Origin: Coprococcus comes ATCC 27758 | GTDB lineage: Bacteria; Bacillota; Clostridia; Lachnospirales; Lachnospiraceae | Direction: 5' to 3' | DNA: 64,000 nt | Assembly (NCBI RefSeq): GCF_025149785.1 | Contig: NZ_CP102277.1 | Span: forward strand, 3,162,001-3,226,000 | Part shown: in pieces, positions 21,759 through 30,770 of the stretch | How positions within the stretch are numbered: position 1 is the stretch's first letter | How the letters are laid out: each line of letters begins with the position of its first letter | Made by a program: the position numbers and the translations under genes | The notes under the pieces: model-generated | Told to the model about the DNA's origin: nothing | The model's database searches: none | What the model saw: only the letters and a program-made list of their open reading frames with translations

Positions 21759-22109
21759 CTAGAACATTCCCGGCATTCCGCCAAGTCCGCCAGTCAGCTT
21801 GCTCATAGCGGAAGTATTTGCCTCATCGACCTGACGAAGTGCTTCATTGACTGCTGCCATGATCAGGTCTTCCAGCATCTCTACATCATCCGGATCCACA
21901 ACTTCTTCCTGAAGTTTTACTTTCTGGACTTCTTTTTTACCGCTTACGGTCACTTCTACAGCTCCGCCGCCTGCAGTTGCTGTAAAACTTTTCTCTTCCA
22001 TCTCTTTTGCCTGCTCTTCCATCTGCTTCTGCATCTTCTGAGCCTGCTTCATTAAATTTGCCATATTTCCCGGCATTCCGCCTCCTGGAAATCCTCCTCT
22101 TTTTGCCAT
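21759..22109 (-). CDS. YbaB/EbfC family nucleoid-associated protein
   Basis: A 116-residue protein. The Gly/Met-rich start ([29 protein letters not shown]) and the [21 protein letters not shown] core match YbaB/EbfC, a small DNA-binding dimer. It lies 21 nt after dnaX and 16 nt before recR. Confidence 0.95.
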   Translation of the reverse strand: MAKRGGFPGGGMPGNMANLMKQAQKMQKQMEEQAKEMEEKSFTATAGGGAVEVTVSGKKEVQKVKLQEEVVDPDDVEMLEDLIMAAVNEALRQVDEANTSAMSKLTGGLGGMPGMF

Positions 22110-22130
22110 AACTATAAATCCTCCTAATTA

Positions 22131-23699
22131 TTATTCATCTTCAATCGTGATCTCCATATTGATCACTTTTTCTATATCCACAAAACTGTCTTCAAAATGG
22201 CGTCCGTTCTCCACCTGACGCACATCAATCTCCACAGTCTTGCCGATTTTTTTCTCAATCAGATCTTTTAATTCCTGCTTATGTTCTTCGCTTCCTACCA
22301 CGCTGGCGCTGATCTCATCCGGCAGAACGATCAGAAGTCTGTCCTGATTGTCCACGCTGAGTCTTGCCTGCTTCAGATAGCCTCTAAGCATTCCTGATGC
22401 TTCGTTTGCAATCTTCCGGAAATTGGATGTCACCTGCTTTACATCTTCCTTCAGTGCTTTCGGAAGCTGCGGTTTTGGCTGTGGCTTCGGTGCTTCACCA
22501 TTTACATAAACAACCCTCTCCTGTGGCTGCGCAACTGCAAAACTTCCTTCTTCTACCTGTTTTTCCAGTGCACGGATCCGGTCCAGAAGACTGTCCTTCG
22601 TACTCTCCATCTGCGGTTTGCAAAGCTTGATCAGTGTTACTTCCAGAAGCACTCTTTTCTGTGTTGCGTATTTGAGCTGATTTGTCAGCTCGGAAAAAAT
22701 ACGGATATACCGGAGCAGCACCCCGGATTCGATCATCTGTGCTTCCTCTTTCAGCTGCGCCAGATTCTCCGTCGATACATCCAGCACATCTTCCATATTA
22801 TCCGAAGTCTTCACCAGAAGAAGGTTGCGCAGATACCAGGTAAAATCTGCCGCAAGCTGCGTCAGTTCTCTTCCCTGCATCACAAGCTCTTCTACGGTAG
22901 CAAGTACCTTTCCCACATCCTGGCTGATGATCTGTCTGAGAAGCCGGCTGAATACATCCGTATCCACCGCGCCAAGAACCTCAAGAACATGATCGTAGGT
23001 CAGCTTCTGTCCGAGGTAAAACGCAATGCACTGATCCAGAAGACTTAGTGCATCTCGCATGGATCCGTCCGCCGCTTTCGCAATATAGCGGATTGCTTTT
23101 TCTTCTACCTCAACTTGTTCTTTTTTCATCAGTTCATCCAACCGCGCTGCGATCGTATCGATCGTAATACGCTTGAAATCGTAGCGCTGGCATCTGGATA
23201 AAATCGTGATCGGAATCTTATGTGCCTCTGTCGTTGCAAGAATAAAGATTACATATTCCGGGGGTTCTTCCAAAGTCTTTAACAGAGCATTAAATGCACC
23301 TATTGAAAGCATATGCACCTCATCGATGATATACACCTTATATCTTCCCTCCGTCGGACGGTAGGATACCTCTTCCCTGATCTCACGGATATTGTCCACA
23401 CCGTTGTTGGAAGCCGCATCGATCTCAATGACGTTCATGGAAGTACCGGCTGCAATATTTTTGCACATGGTACATTCCCCGCAGGGACTTCCGTCTACCG
23501 GATGCTCGCAATTGACTGCCTTTGCAAAAATCTTCGCTACTGTTGTCTTTCCGGTTCCTCTTGTGCCGCAGAACAGATATGCATGTCCGATCCTGTCCGC
23601 CTTTATCTGATTCTTCAGCGTTGTGATAATATGATCTTGTCCTTTTACGTCTTCAAATTCCGCAGGACGGAATTTACGATACAGGGCAGTATATGACAT
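22131..23699 (-). CDS. dnaX: DNA polymerase III subunits gamma/tau
   Basis: A 522-residue clamp-loader ATPase. Walker A is CGTRGTGKTT, zinc cysteines are CEH...CGECTMC, Walker B is YIIDEVHML, and the sensor region is TILSRCQRYDF. A domain III and a short tau-like tail follow, shorter than in E. coli (643). It sits 14 nt after pfkA, so replication and glycolysis genes may share a transcript. No signal-recognition-particle RNA is seen in the small gap. Confidence 0.96.
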   Translation of the reverse strand: MSYTALYRKFRPAEFEDVKGQDHIITTLKNQIKADRIGHAYLFCGTRGTGKTTVAKIFAKAVNCEHPVDGSPCGECTMCKNIAAGTSMNVIEIDAASNNGVDNIREIREEVSYRPTEGRYKVYIIDEVHMLSIGAFNALLKTLEEPPEYVIFILATTEAHKIPITILSRCQRYDFKRITIDTIAARLDELMKKEQVEVEEKAIRYIAKAADGSMRDALSLLDQCIAFYLGQKLTYDHVLEVLGAVDTDVFSRLLRQIISQDVGKVLATVEELVMQGRELTQLAADFTWYLRNLLLVKTSDNMEDVLDVSTENLAQLKEEAQMIESGVLLRYIRIFSELTNQLKYATQKRVLLEVTLIKLCKPQMESTKDSLLDRIRALEKQVEEGSFAVAQPQERVVYVNGEAPKPQPKPQLPKALKEDVKQVTSNFRKIANEASGMLRGYLKQARLSVDNQDRLLIVLPDEISASVVGSEEHKQELKDLIEKKIGKTVEIDVRQVENGRHFEDSFVDIEKVINMEITIEDE

Positions 23700-23713
23700 G
23701 TTAAATTACTCCT

Positions 23714-24790
23714 TTACTCATCGCCAAAACTGATTCCGACAATCTTGGCTTCTTTGATGATATCCGCTTTCGGATCTACCATCTTCAGCTTTCCGGCAAC
23801 CTCTCCAAGCGGAACCTTGCGGATGTTGCCGTTCTTGATTCCTACCATATATCCGTAGTCCTCTTTTAAGATCAGGTCTGCTGCTGCTGCTCCAAGTCTG
23901 GTTGCAAGCACACGGTCATACGGACACGGGCTTCCACCTCTCTGCGTATGTCCCGGCACTGTGATACGAACCTCCTGATCCATACGGTTCTGGATCTTCT
24001 CTGCAAGCTCATATGCCACAGACGGATAGCCCTTCTTTTCCTGTTTTTCTTTTAATTTTTTCTTCGGAAGGGCTGCATCTTCTTTTGTGATCGCGCCTTC
24101 TGCAACCGCGATGATCGTAAAATGCTTTCCTGCCTCTGTACGGCTCTTGATCGCACGCACTACGTTATCCACATCATACGGGATCTCCGGGAGAAGAATA
24201 ATATCTGCTCCGCCTGCGATTCCGGCATGAAGTGTTACCCATCCTACTTTATGCCCCATAACCTCTACAATAAATACACGGCTGTGTGAAGTTGCAGTTG
24301 TATGGATTCTGTCAATTGCTTCCGTTGCGATATCTACCGCACTCTGAAAGCCAAATGTCATATCTGTTCCCCACAGATCGTTGTCGATCGTCTTCGGAAG
24401 TGTAATCACATTCAGTCCTTCTTCTCTTAACAGATTCGCAGTCTTATGTGTTCCATTTCCTCCCAGTACTACCAGGCAATTCAGGTTCAACTTATGATAA
24501 GTATGCTTCATCGCTTCGACCTTATCGATCCCATCCGGTCCAGGTACGCGCATCAGTTTAAACGGCTGTCTGGATGTTCCGAGGATTGTTCCACCCATCG
24601 TCAGTATTCCCGAAAAATCTTTTGCTGTCAGCATCTCAAAGTTCGAATAAATAAGTCCTTTATATCCATCCTGAAATCCATAAATTTCCACATCGTTTCG
24701 TTTTGAACAAAGTCCTTTTACAACACCTCGCATGGCCGCGTTCAGTGCCTGACAATCCCCACCACTGGTAAGCATTCCAATTCTAAACAT
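23714..24790 (-). CDS. pfkA: 6-phosphofructokinase, atypical
   Basis: A 358-residue phosphofructokinase. It keeps MLTSGGDCQALNAAMRG, GFQDGYKGL, GTSRQP, FGFQSAVDIATEAIDR and VPGHTQRGGSPCPYDR. Two signature sites differ from E. coli PfkA: GGNGT in place of GGDGS (Asn for Asp103) and PKTIDND in place of PGTIDND (Lys at position 124). Gly104 predicts ATP use, while Lys124 is usual in pyrophosphate-dependent enzymes. This puts it in the mixed-substrate group; the donor needs assay. Its promoter lies at 24859-24887. Confidence 0.92.
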   Translation of the reverse strand: MFRIGMLTSGGDCQALNAAMRGVVKGLCSKRNDVEIYGFQDGYKGLIYSNFEMLTAKDFSGILTMGGTILGTSRQPFKLMRVPGPDGIDKVEAMKHTYHKLNLNCLVVLGGNGTHKTANLLREEGLNVITLPKTIDNDLWGTDMTFGFQSAVDIATEAIDRIHTTATSHSRVFIVEVMGHKVGWVTLHAGIAGGADIILLPEIPYDVDNVVRAIKSRTEAGKHFTIIAVAEGAITKEDAALPKKKLKEKQEKKGYPSVAYELAEKIQNRMDQEVRITVPGHTQRGGSPCPYDRVLATRLGAAAADLILKEDYGYMVGIKNGNIRKVPLGEVAGKLKMVDPKADIIKEAKIVGISFGDE

Positions 24791-24858
24791 AATTGTCCAT
24801 CCTTTCCCTGTTCATCTTTTCCAGATCAGTCTGTTATTTTCAGTTATAATCCCTTTGT

Positions 24859-24887
24859 ATTATAACCGATTCCCGAGTCCTATACAA
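24859..24887 (-). promoter_or_regulatory. Promoter of pfkA-dnaX-ybaB-recR
   Basis: TTGTAT (24882-24887) and TATAAT (24859-24864) are 17 nt apart. It lies in the 306 bp divergent space shared with map. Confidence 0.7.
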
Positions 24888-24970
24888 GCAATAGTTCTGC
24901 TTCAAAACCGATACATACCGCATCCTGGTCTGTCATTTTGAATCACATCTGGCGAAATGCACAGCACAGA

Positions 24971-24999
24971 TTGACTTTTTGTTCCGGAATGGATATATT
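24971..24999 (+). promoter_or_regulatory. Promoter of map
   Basis: TTGACT (24971-24976) and TATATT (24994-24999) with a 17 nt spacer, about 95 bp before the map start. Confidence 0.75.
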
Positions 25000-25096
25000 A
25001 TAGAAGTGAAACAGTTAGTGCAGGCATACATCTGATTTTTTGTGATCACATCAGACTCTGCACGTAAAAATTTATAAAAGAAAGTCAGGTATTCTC

Positions 25097-25960
25097 ATGG
25101 AAAGAAATGAATTGTGCTGGTGTGGCAGCGGAAAAAAATACAAAAAATGTCATCTTATGATCGAAGAAAAGATCGCATATCATGCCGATAAAGGAGAAAT
25201 CGTTCCGACAAGAGATATGCTCAAGACCATTCCTCAGATTGAAGGAATCCAGAAAAGTGCAGATCTCAATACTGCCGTACTTGATCATGTAGCTGCCCAT
25301 ATCCACGCAGGCATGAGTACAGCCGAAATTGATAAATTAGTTTATGACTATACAACCGAACACGGCGGAATCCCGGCACCGCTTAATTATCAGGGATTCC
25401 CAAAGAGTGTGTGTACTTCTATTAACAACGAGATCTGCCATGGTATTCCGGATGAAAATATTATTCTGGAAGAAGGCGATATCATCAATGTGGATGTATC
25501 TACCATTCTGGACGGATATTTCTCAGATGCATCCCGTATGTTTATGATCGGCAAGGTCAGCGAACGTGCCGAAAAACTGGTTCGTGTCACACAGGAATGT
25601 GTCGAACTTGGACTTGCGCAGGCAAAACCATGGAACCATCTCGGAGACATTGCAGATGCGATCAATTCACATGCAAAAGCAAATGGCTATTCTGTCGTAG
25701 AGGAAATCGGCGGACATGGTGTTGGTCTTGAATTCCACGAAGAACCTTGGGTAAGCTATGTTACACCAAAGGGAAGCGAAATGCTTCTGGTTCCGGGAAT
25801 GATCTTTACCATCGAACCGATGATTAACGAAGGCAGTCCGGAATTCTTTGTTGATGAAGACAATGACTGGACGGTTTATACCGAAGATGACGGACTTTCT
25901 GCTCAGGTAGAATACATGGTCCGCATTACGGATGATGGCGCTGTCGTTATGACAAAATAA
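25097..25960 (+). CDS. map: Type I methionine aminopeptidase with SEC-C zinc motif
   Basis: A 287-residue enzyme that removes the initiator methionine. The first 20 residues form a SEC-C-type zinc motif (LCWCGSGKKYKKCH), an extension known in some bacterial MetAPs that may aid ribosome binding. The five metal ligands are visible: two Asp in INVDVSTILDGYFSDAS, His in GGHGVGLEFHE, Glu in FTIEPMI and Glu in AQVEYMVRI. Stand-alone gene with its own promoter and a two-way terminator. Confidence 0.95.
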   Translation: MERNELCWCGSGKKYKKCHLMIEEKIAYHADKGEIVPTRDMLKTIPQIEGIQKSADLNTAVLDHVAAHIHAGMSTAEIDKLVYDYTTEHGGIPAPLNYQGFPKSVCTSINNEICHGIPDENIILEEGDIINVDVSTILDGYFSDASRMFMIGKVSERAEKLVRVTQECVELGLAQAKPWNHLGDIADAINSHAKANGYSVVEEIGGHGVGLEFHEEPWVSYVTPKGSEMLLVPGMIFTIEPMINEGSPEFFVDEDNDWTVYTEDDGLSAQVEYMVRITDDGAVVMTK

Positions 25961-25972
25961 TTTTCTATTACA

Positions 25973-26009
25973 AAAAGGACCGGATGGCGAACTGCCATCC
26001 GATCCTTTT
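25973..26009. terminator. Two-way terminator between map and the GPH transporter
   Basis: AAAAGGA(C)CGGATGGC pairs with GCCATCCGATCCTTTT, with A/T runs on both sides. It serves both convergent genes. Confidence 0.85.
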
Positions 26010-26033
26010 ACTATTACTATTTATCTTATATTT

Positions 26034-27473
26034 CTAATTCTGTTTTGCGTTTTTTCTACGTTCATCCAGTTCTTTTCTGACTGTCGGATATACCTTATCG
26101 ATTCCCATAAATAAATACCAGATGATTAAAACAACGACTGTGATAGCCAGTGGCAGATATAAGAACAGACTCTTAATTGCAAAGATCGCACTGTCCGGCT
26201 GAACAGCTGCCGTTCCATTATAATTTCCTGCCGCAAGGATCCATCCAAGTGCTGCTGTCCCAAGACCTGTTCCGATTTTCTGTCCAAAGCTGGTTACACT
26301 GTAAGTAAGTCCTTCTTCTCGGATTCCGTCTTTCCATTCACTGTAATCCACTACGTCTCCAACAATTGCGAACAGGCAGGAATACAATGCCGCATGACCA
26401 ATTCCCTGTAAAACCAGTCCTCCATAAATCATCGGAAGATTGACCGGTCCTGCAATTTCAAGAATAAGTCCTGCTCCATAGAACAGGAAGCCCACAAATA
26501 ATGCTTTGATCTTTCCAAATTTTTTTGCAAAAATAGGGATCAGCATGATCGTAAGGATCGTTGGGATATAGTTAAATAATGTCATTGTACTGTTGATCAT
26601 CTCATTGCCAAGTACATATTTTGCATAATAAATTCTTGATCCACCGGTAAGTCCGAGTGATGTATAAATAATTGCAAATGCTAATGTGATCAGAATAAAG
26701 TATTTATTGCTGCAAAGAATTTTAATAGTCTTAATCGGGTGTTTTTTCTTCTTTTCAGTCACTTCCGGTTTGATCGGTTTATATCTTTCTTTTGTTCCGG
26801 CAAATGTTGTAATAAACATTCCAAGTGCTACGATCGCATAAATAATACTCATGCAGGTCCAGCCCTTCTGGCCGTTTCCAAGGAAATGTACCAGCGGAAT
26901 CGTAATCACATTGATTACCAGCTGTGCGATCATTGTAAATTCAAACCGGATTGTATTCATTACATTTCGGTCATGCTGCTCGGTTGTTACCAGCGAAAGC
27001 ATGGTATTGTAAGAAAGATTTGATGCAGTAAAACAAACTGCTGCAAGGAAAATATATACAAGCAGCATATAAATTGCTTTTCCGTTTGCTCCGATATTCG
27101 GAACTGTAAAAATCATAATCAGACTGACAACAAGCGGAGGTGCACTCCATAATACCCACGGACGAGCCTTTCCCCATCTGGTATTTGTCTTATCGATAAT
27201 AACACCCATAAAAAGATCGGATACTCCATCAAACAATCTTGCGATCAGCATCAGGGTTCCGACTACTCCTGCTGCAATTCCTGCCACATCTGTACAGTAA
27301 ATCGTCAGGAATGAAGCTACCGTTGTCCACACAAGGTTTGCTCCGATATCACCAACTCCGTAACAGACTTTTTCTCTGGTGGAAACCCGCATACCTTCTG
27401 CTTCTTTTTTGACTGCTTTACTTTTTGTTTTTTCTTTAATTACTCCGACGGAAATTTTTTCGGCTGCTTCCAT
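26034..27473 (-). CDS. GPH family sugar:cation symporter (MFS)
   Basis: A 479-residue protein with 12 predicted membrane helices and MelB-like motifs: YGVGDIGANLVWT, DKTNTRWGKARPWVLW and the late GDVVDYSEWKDGIREEG. Such proteins import glycosides, pentosides or hexuronides with Na+ or H+. The ATG at 27473 has AGGAGG 7 nt upstream; the longer frame begins with TTG. It follows the binding-protein/kinase/AraC-regulator genes, and its promoter has paired repeats suited to AraC-type control, so it is probably the output of that system. Substrate unknown. Confidence 0.9.
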   Translation of the reverse strand: MEAAEKISVGVIKEKTKSKAVKKEAEGMRVSTREKVCYGVGDIGANLVWTTVASFLTIYCTDVAGIAAGVVGTLMLIARLFDGVSDLFMGVIIDKTNTRWGKARPWVLWSAPPLVVSLIMIFTVPNIGANGKAIYMLLVYIFLAAVCFTASNLSYNTMLSLVTTEQHDRNVMNTIRFEFTMIAQLVINVITIPLVHFLGNGQKGWTCMSIIYAIVALGMFITTFAGTKERYKPIKPEVTEKKKKHPIKTIKILCSNKYFILITLAFAIIYTSLGLTGGSRIYYAKYVLGNEMINSTMTLFNYIPTILTIMLIPIFAKKFGKIKALFVGFLFYGAGLILEIAGPVNLPMIYGGLVLQGIGHAALYSCLFAIVGDVVDYSEWKDGIREEGLTYSVTSFGQKIGTGLGTAALGWILAAGNYNGTAAVQPDSAIFAIKSLFLYLPLAITVVVLIIWYLFMGIDKVYPTVRKELDERRKNAKQN

Positions 27474-27505
27474 CTTACTTCCTCCTCTTCTCAATTTCTG
27501 AACCT

Positions 27506-27562
27506 ACTATAGCAAATTCAGATTTTTAAAAAGGAGAAATTTTTTATAAAAAGAGGAATTTT
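27506..27562 (-). promoter_or_regulatory. Promoter with tandem AraC-type sites upstream of the GPH transporter
   Basis: The -10 TATAGT lies at 27506-27511. AAAAAGGAGAAATTTT (27528-27543) and AAAAAGAGGAATTTT (27548-27562, plus-strand reading) are direct repeats offset by 20 bp; the nearer one overlaps the -35 position. This is the usual layout for activation by an AraC-type regulator, probably the product of the next gene. Confidence 0.5.
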
Positions 27563-27571
27563 ACAAACTGA

Positions 27572-29098
27572 TTATGTATTCATCCTCCGATATTCGTTCG
27601 GAAGCATCCCTACTTCCTGTTTAAACACCTTACTCATGTACTTGGGATCCGAAAAACCTGCCATTGAAGCAATCTGATTCAGCTTTAATTCCGTATCCAG
27701 AAGTAATTGTTTTACATGTGCGATTTTATATCGCCTTATGATCTCCGTAAAAGAAGAGCCTGTTTCTTTTTTTAACTGTGTACCCAGATACTGTTCGGTA
27801 ACATGCAGTCTCCTGGCTGTTTCCTCCAGATTAATTCCGTCACTGTAGCATTCTTTAATAATAGAAAGAGCTTTCTGTACCAGAAGCTCTGCCGAAGTCT
27901 GTTTTTTTTCATCATTTTCTATGCAGACAAATAATTCCAGCATTGCATCCATGATTTCTTCCCAGAAAACAGCATTTAAAATCGTATGTAATATTTTTTG
28001 GACAAGCAGATCTTCATCCCGTAATGTTCCACACTCTTTTGCCGTATTGATCACAGCGTAAGCAAAACGGATACAAACCTCTCTGATTTCCTGCGGGCTG
28101 TGGACTTCACGTAATCCTGCCTCCATAAATTGCTGAAAGCACCGGGTAAACGCAGGATAATCCAGATGGATTACCGCACTCCTTGCCTGATTCTCCAGAT
28201 CTGCCGGATAAGTAAAACGATTTGTCCTCAGTTGCGCGATTTTTTTGCACTTGATCAATACCCGGTTGCCAAGTATTAAATGCCATCCGCATGCTTCGGT
28301 CAGCGCATTTTCAATCTCCGCCAGTTCTCCCAACCCTTGACACTCTTTTCCCGCAAATGCCCCATGATCATGGATTCTCATAGAAAAAGCCGGTACTACC
28401 GATTGCTTCAAATACTGTATAAAATTTTTTTTTGCTTTCACATCATAAAAACAGATAAAAACAGACTGCCTCTTCTCTCTCCATAACCAGCACATTTTTT
28501 TGTCCGGATTATGTTCCCGGAATTCTTCTAAAAAAAGCTCTGCTTCCTTTTGTTCGGAATCATAATACTTTCCCATAAAAAGATACATACAGTAAATTTG
28601 TTTTCTGCCGGAGAAACCATATTTCTCCAAAAGCGTCTCCTCTAACCTAGAATCCTCTTCATACTCGCCTTCTAACGCATCTTTTATGACCGTTTCAAGT
28701 GAAAGAGAATTTTTCCCTCTCTGTTCTACGAATATCTCTTCCTTGATTTTAGAAAGGGTGTTCTTCAGTTCCGTAAGATTAACCGGCTTTAGCAGATAAT
28801 TTTCTATTCCGAGTGCAATTGCCTTTTTTGCATAATCAAAGTCAGAGTATGCCGTAAGAATCACAACCTTAGTCATACTTCCTCTTTCTCTTGCTTCTTT
28901 TAACATCTGCAGACCGTTCATATCCGGCATCTGGATATCAAGCAGGATCAGATCCGGATCCTGTTCTTCAAGAAGAATTAAACCTTCTCGCCCATTTTCC
29001 GCGCTTCCTACCACCTGGTATTCCGGACTGATTTTATTCAAAATATGTACAAGCCCCTCACGAATCGGTCTCTCGTCTTCAATGACTGCTATCCGCAT
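27572..29098 (-). CDS. AraC-type two-component response regulator
   Basis: A 508-residue YesN-like regulator. The N-terminal receiver (residues 1-120) has VIEDERPIREG, phospho-Asp in LILLDIQMPDMNG and the VILTAYSDFDYAKKA and LLKPVN motifs. A variable middle follows, then a C-terminal AraC domain with two helix-turn-helices (INLEETARRLHVTEQYLG; LNQIASMAGFSDPKYMSKVFKQ). The ATG at 29098 is better spaced (8 nt) from GGAGG than 29104. The gene overlaps the kinase gene. Confidence 0.92.
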   Translation of the reverse strand: MRIAVIEDERPIREGLVHILNKISPEYQVVGSAENGREGLILLEEQDPDLILLDIQMPDMNGLQMLKEARERGSMTKVVILTAYSDFDYAKKAIALGIENYLLKPVNLTELKNTLSKIKEEIFVEQRGKNSLSLETVIKDALEGEYEEDSRLEETLLEKYGFSGRKQIYCMYLFMGKYYDSEQKEAELFLEEFREHNPDKKMCWLWREKRQSVFICFYDVKAKKNFIQYLKQSVVPAFSMRIHDHGAFAGKECQGLGELAEIENALTEACGWHLILGNRVLIKCKKIAQLRTNRFTYPADLENQARSAVIHLDYPAFTRCFQQFMEAGLREVHSPQEIREVCIRFAYAVINTAKECGTLRDEDLLVQKILHTILNAVFWEEIMDAMLELFVCIENDEKKQTSAELLVQKALSIIKECYSDGINLEETARRLHVTEQYLGTQLKKETGSSFTEIIRRYKIAHVKQLLLDTELKLNQIASMAGFSDPKYMSKVFKQEVGMLPNEYRRMNT

Positions 29099-30770
29099 CG
29101 TCATTTCCTCCCTGTATCGGAATAAATAAATGTACTTTCACGCCACCCGAAAGAATATTTTCAAAATAAACTGCTGTATCTTCTCCGTAATAGAGTTCCA
29201 ACCGCTTTCTCACATTGGAAATTCCGAGATGATTCTTTATCTTCGTTCCTTCATTGAGTTCTTTTAATCTGACTTTCTCAATACACTGCCCATTATTTAC
29301 AATGATCAGATGTAATTGTTCTTCTGCCTTCGCAGCTTCGATGGTAAGCCGGTGTTCGCCCTTACATCCGCGGAAACTGTACTTGATCGCATTTTCCACA
29401 AAAGGCTGAAGCAGCATTTTATGAATTTTATAAGTTTCCAATTCCTCCGGTATTTTAAATATCAGCTCGATTTTTTCTCCTAATTTTTCCTGCTGCAGAA
29501 GAATATACTTTTCCAGCCATACCTTTTCCGCTTCGATCGTTGTCAGTTCCCCTGCATCATTAATGGCATAACGCAGGATTTCGGCAAGCGCCACTAACAT
29601 CTCACTGATTTCATACTGCTCATTTTCAATGGCTTTCCAGTTGATGGTATCCAGGATATTATATAGAAAATGAGGATCGATCTGTGCCTCCAACGCTGAG
29701 ATTTCTGCATTCTTCTGCTCCAATGCAGATTGTTTCACCTGACCGATCAAATGATAGATTCGTTCAGTCATATCATTGAAGCCTTCCGATATCTTCTGTA
29801 TTTCTATACTGTCATTTTCTTTGATTGCAAGCTTCTCCCTGAAATTATCTTTCTCCAGATTTTTCATCGCATCTACAATCTCATTTACCGATACCATGAC
29901 CGGTTCTGTAACTTTATAGATCAGAAATACAAAAACAAGCAGCACTGCCACTGCCAGCAGCAGCCAGAATACGATCTGTTCTCTGATTGCTCTCTGATAT
30001 TCACTCAGCGACTGGCACAATACGATTTTCCAGCCGCTCCGGGTATTTGTAATGGATTTTTGACTGACCCTTTTCGTCTCTAAAATATCTTCCGTCCTGC
30101 CCAGTAATTTTTCATTTTCCGCTCCGACGATCCTTCCGTCATCTATCAGATATATTTCCGATCCTTTTCCAACATCCAGCACGGAACTCAGTTCATCTGC
30201 ATCGACTGACAGAATCACTTCTCCCAGATCTTCACTGATATCCCAGTAATTTACTACCTTACGGCTGATATGAAACATCCTTTCCGGATTTTCATTCTCT
30301 TGATCCATCGTATAAGACAGCATCTCTTCTGTCTCCGGAACTGCAACCTTTTCAATCCAGGAACTGTTCACCGAAGAAGAAGAAAGCCTGTCATAAAAGA
30401 TTCTTTTTCTATCTGCCAATACCAGCTGAATCCCGTCCACACCCTGATTTCTGTTACAGATATGTGAAAATTCACTTCGCATATTATAGGCATCTGTCTC
30501 CATAATATCAGCAGATTCTTTCGCGGTAACCGCAAGATTTAAAAAGTCTTCAGCCGTAGTAATATCATACAGAATCGTCTCATACTTATCCAATGTCATA
30601 TTCAGACACTGATTTGACTTCTGAAGATCTGCCTCTGCCTGATTGTTCATATTATCAAGGGTGCTTTTTTTCAGACGTGCCTGCGATATCACTGTAAAAA
30701 TAGTGATTGGAATGCATGCCGTAATAATAAATGCAGGAATCAGAATCTGTCTCAGATTTTTCTTTTTCAT
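29079..30770 (-). CDS. Sensor histidine kinase (YesM-like)
   Basis: A 563-residue kinase with a membrane segment near residues 8-28, an extracytoplasmic sensor to about 265, a second membrane segment, a HAMP linker (VNEIVDAMKNLEKDNF), the His_kinase motif ALEAQIDPHFLYNILDTINW with the phospho-His, and an ATPase domain (LLQPFVENAIKYSF, GTKIKNHLGISNVRKRL). It pairs with the AraC-type regulator downstream (20 nt overlap). The binding protein encoded just upstream probably presents the sugar to its sensor domain. Confidence 0.92.
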   Translation of the reverse strand: MKKKNLRQILIPAFIITACIPITIFTVISQARLKKSTLDNMNNQAEADLQKSNQCLNMTLDKYETILYDITTAEDFLNLAVTAKESADIMETDAYNMRSEFSHICNRNQGVDGIQLVLADRKRIFYDRLSSSSVNSSWIEKVAVPETEEMLSYTMDQENENPERMFHISRKVVNYWDISEDLGEVILSVDADELSSVLDVGKGSEIYLIDDGRIVGAENEKLLGRTEDILETKRVSQKSITNTRSGWKIVLCQSLSEYQRAIREQIVFWLLLAVAVLLVFVFLIYKVTEPVMVSVNEIVDAMKNLEKDNFREKLAIKENDSIEIQKISEGFNDMTERIYHLIGQVKQSALEQKNAEISALEAQIDPHFLYNILDTINWKAIENEQYEISEMLVALAEILRYAINDAGELTTIEAEKVWLEKYILLQQEKLGEKIELIFKIPEELETYKIHKMLLQPFVENAIKYSFRGCKGEHRLTIEAAKAEEQLHLIIVNNGQCIEKVRLKELNEGTKIKNHLGISNVRKRLELYYGEDTAVYFENILSGGVKVHLFIPIQGGNDDADSSH

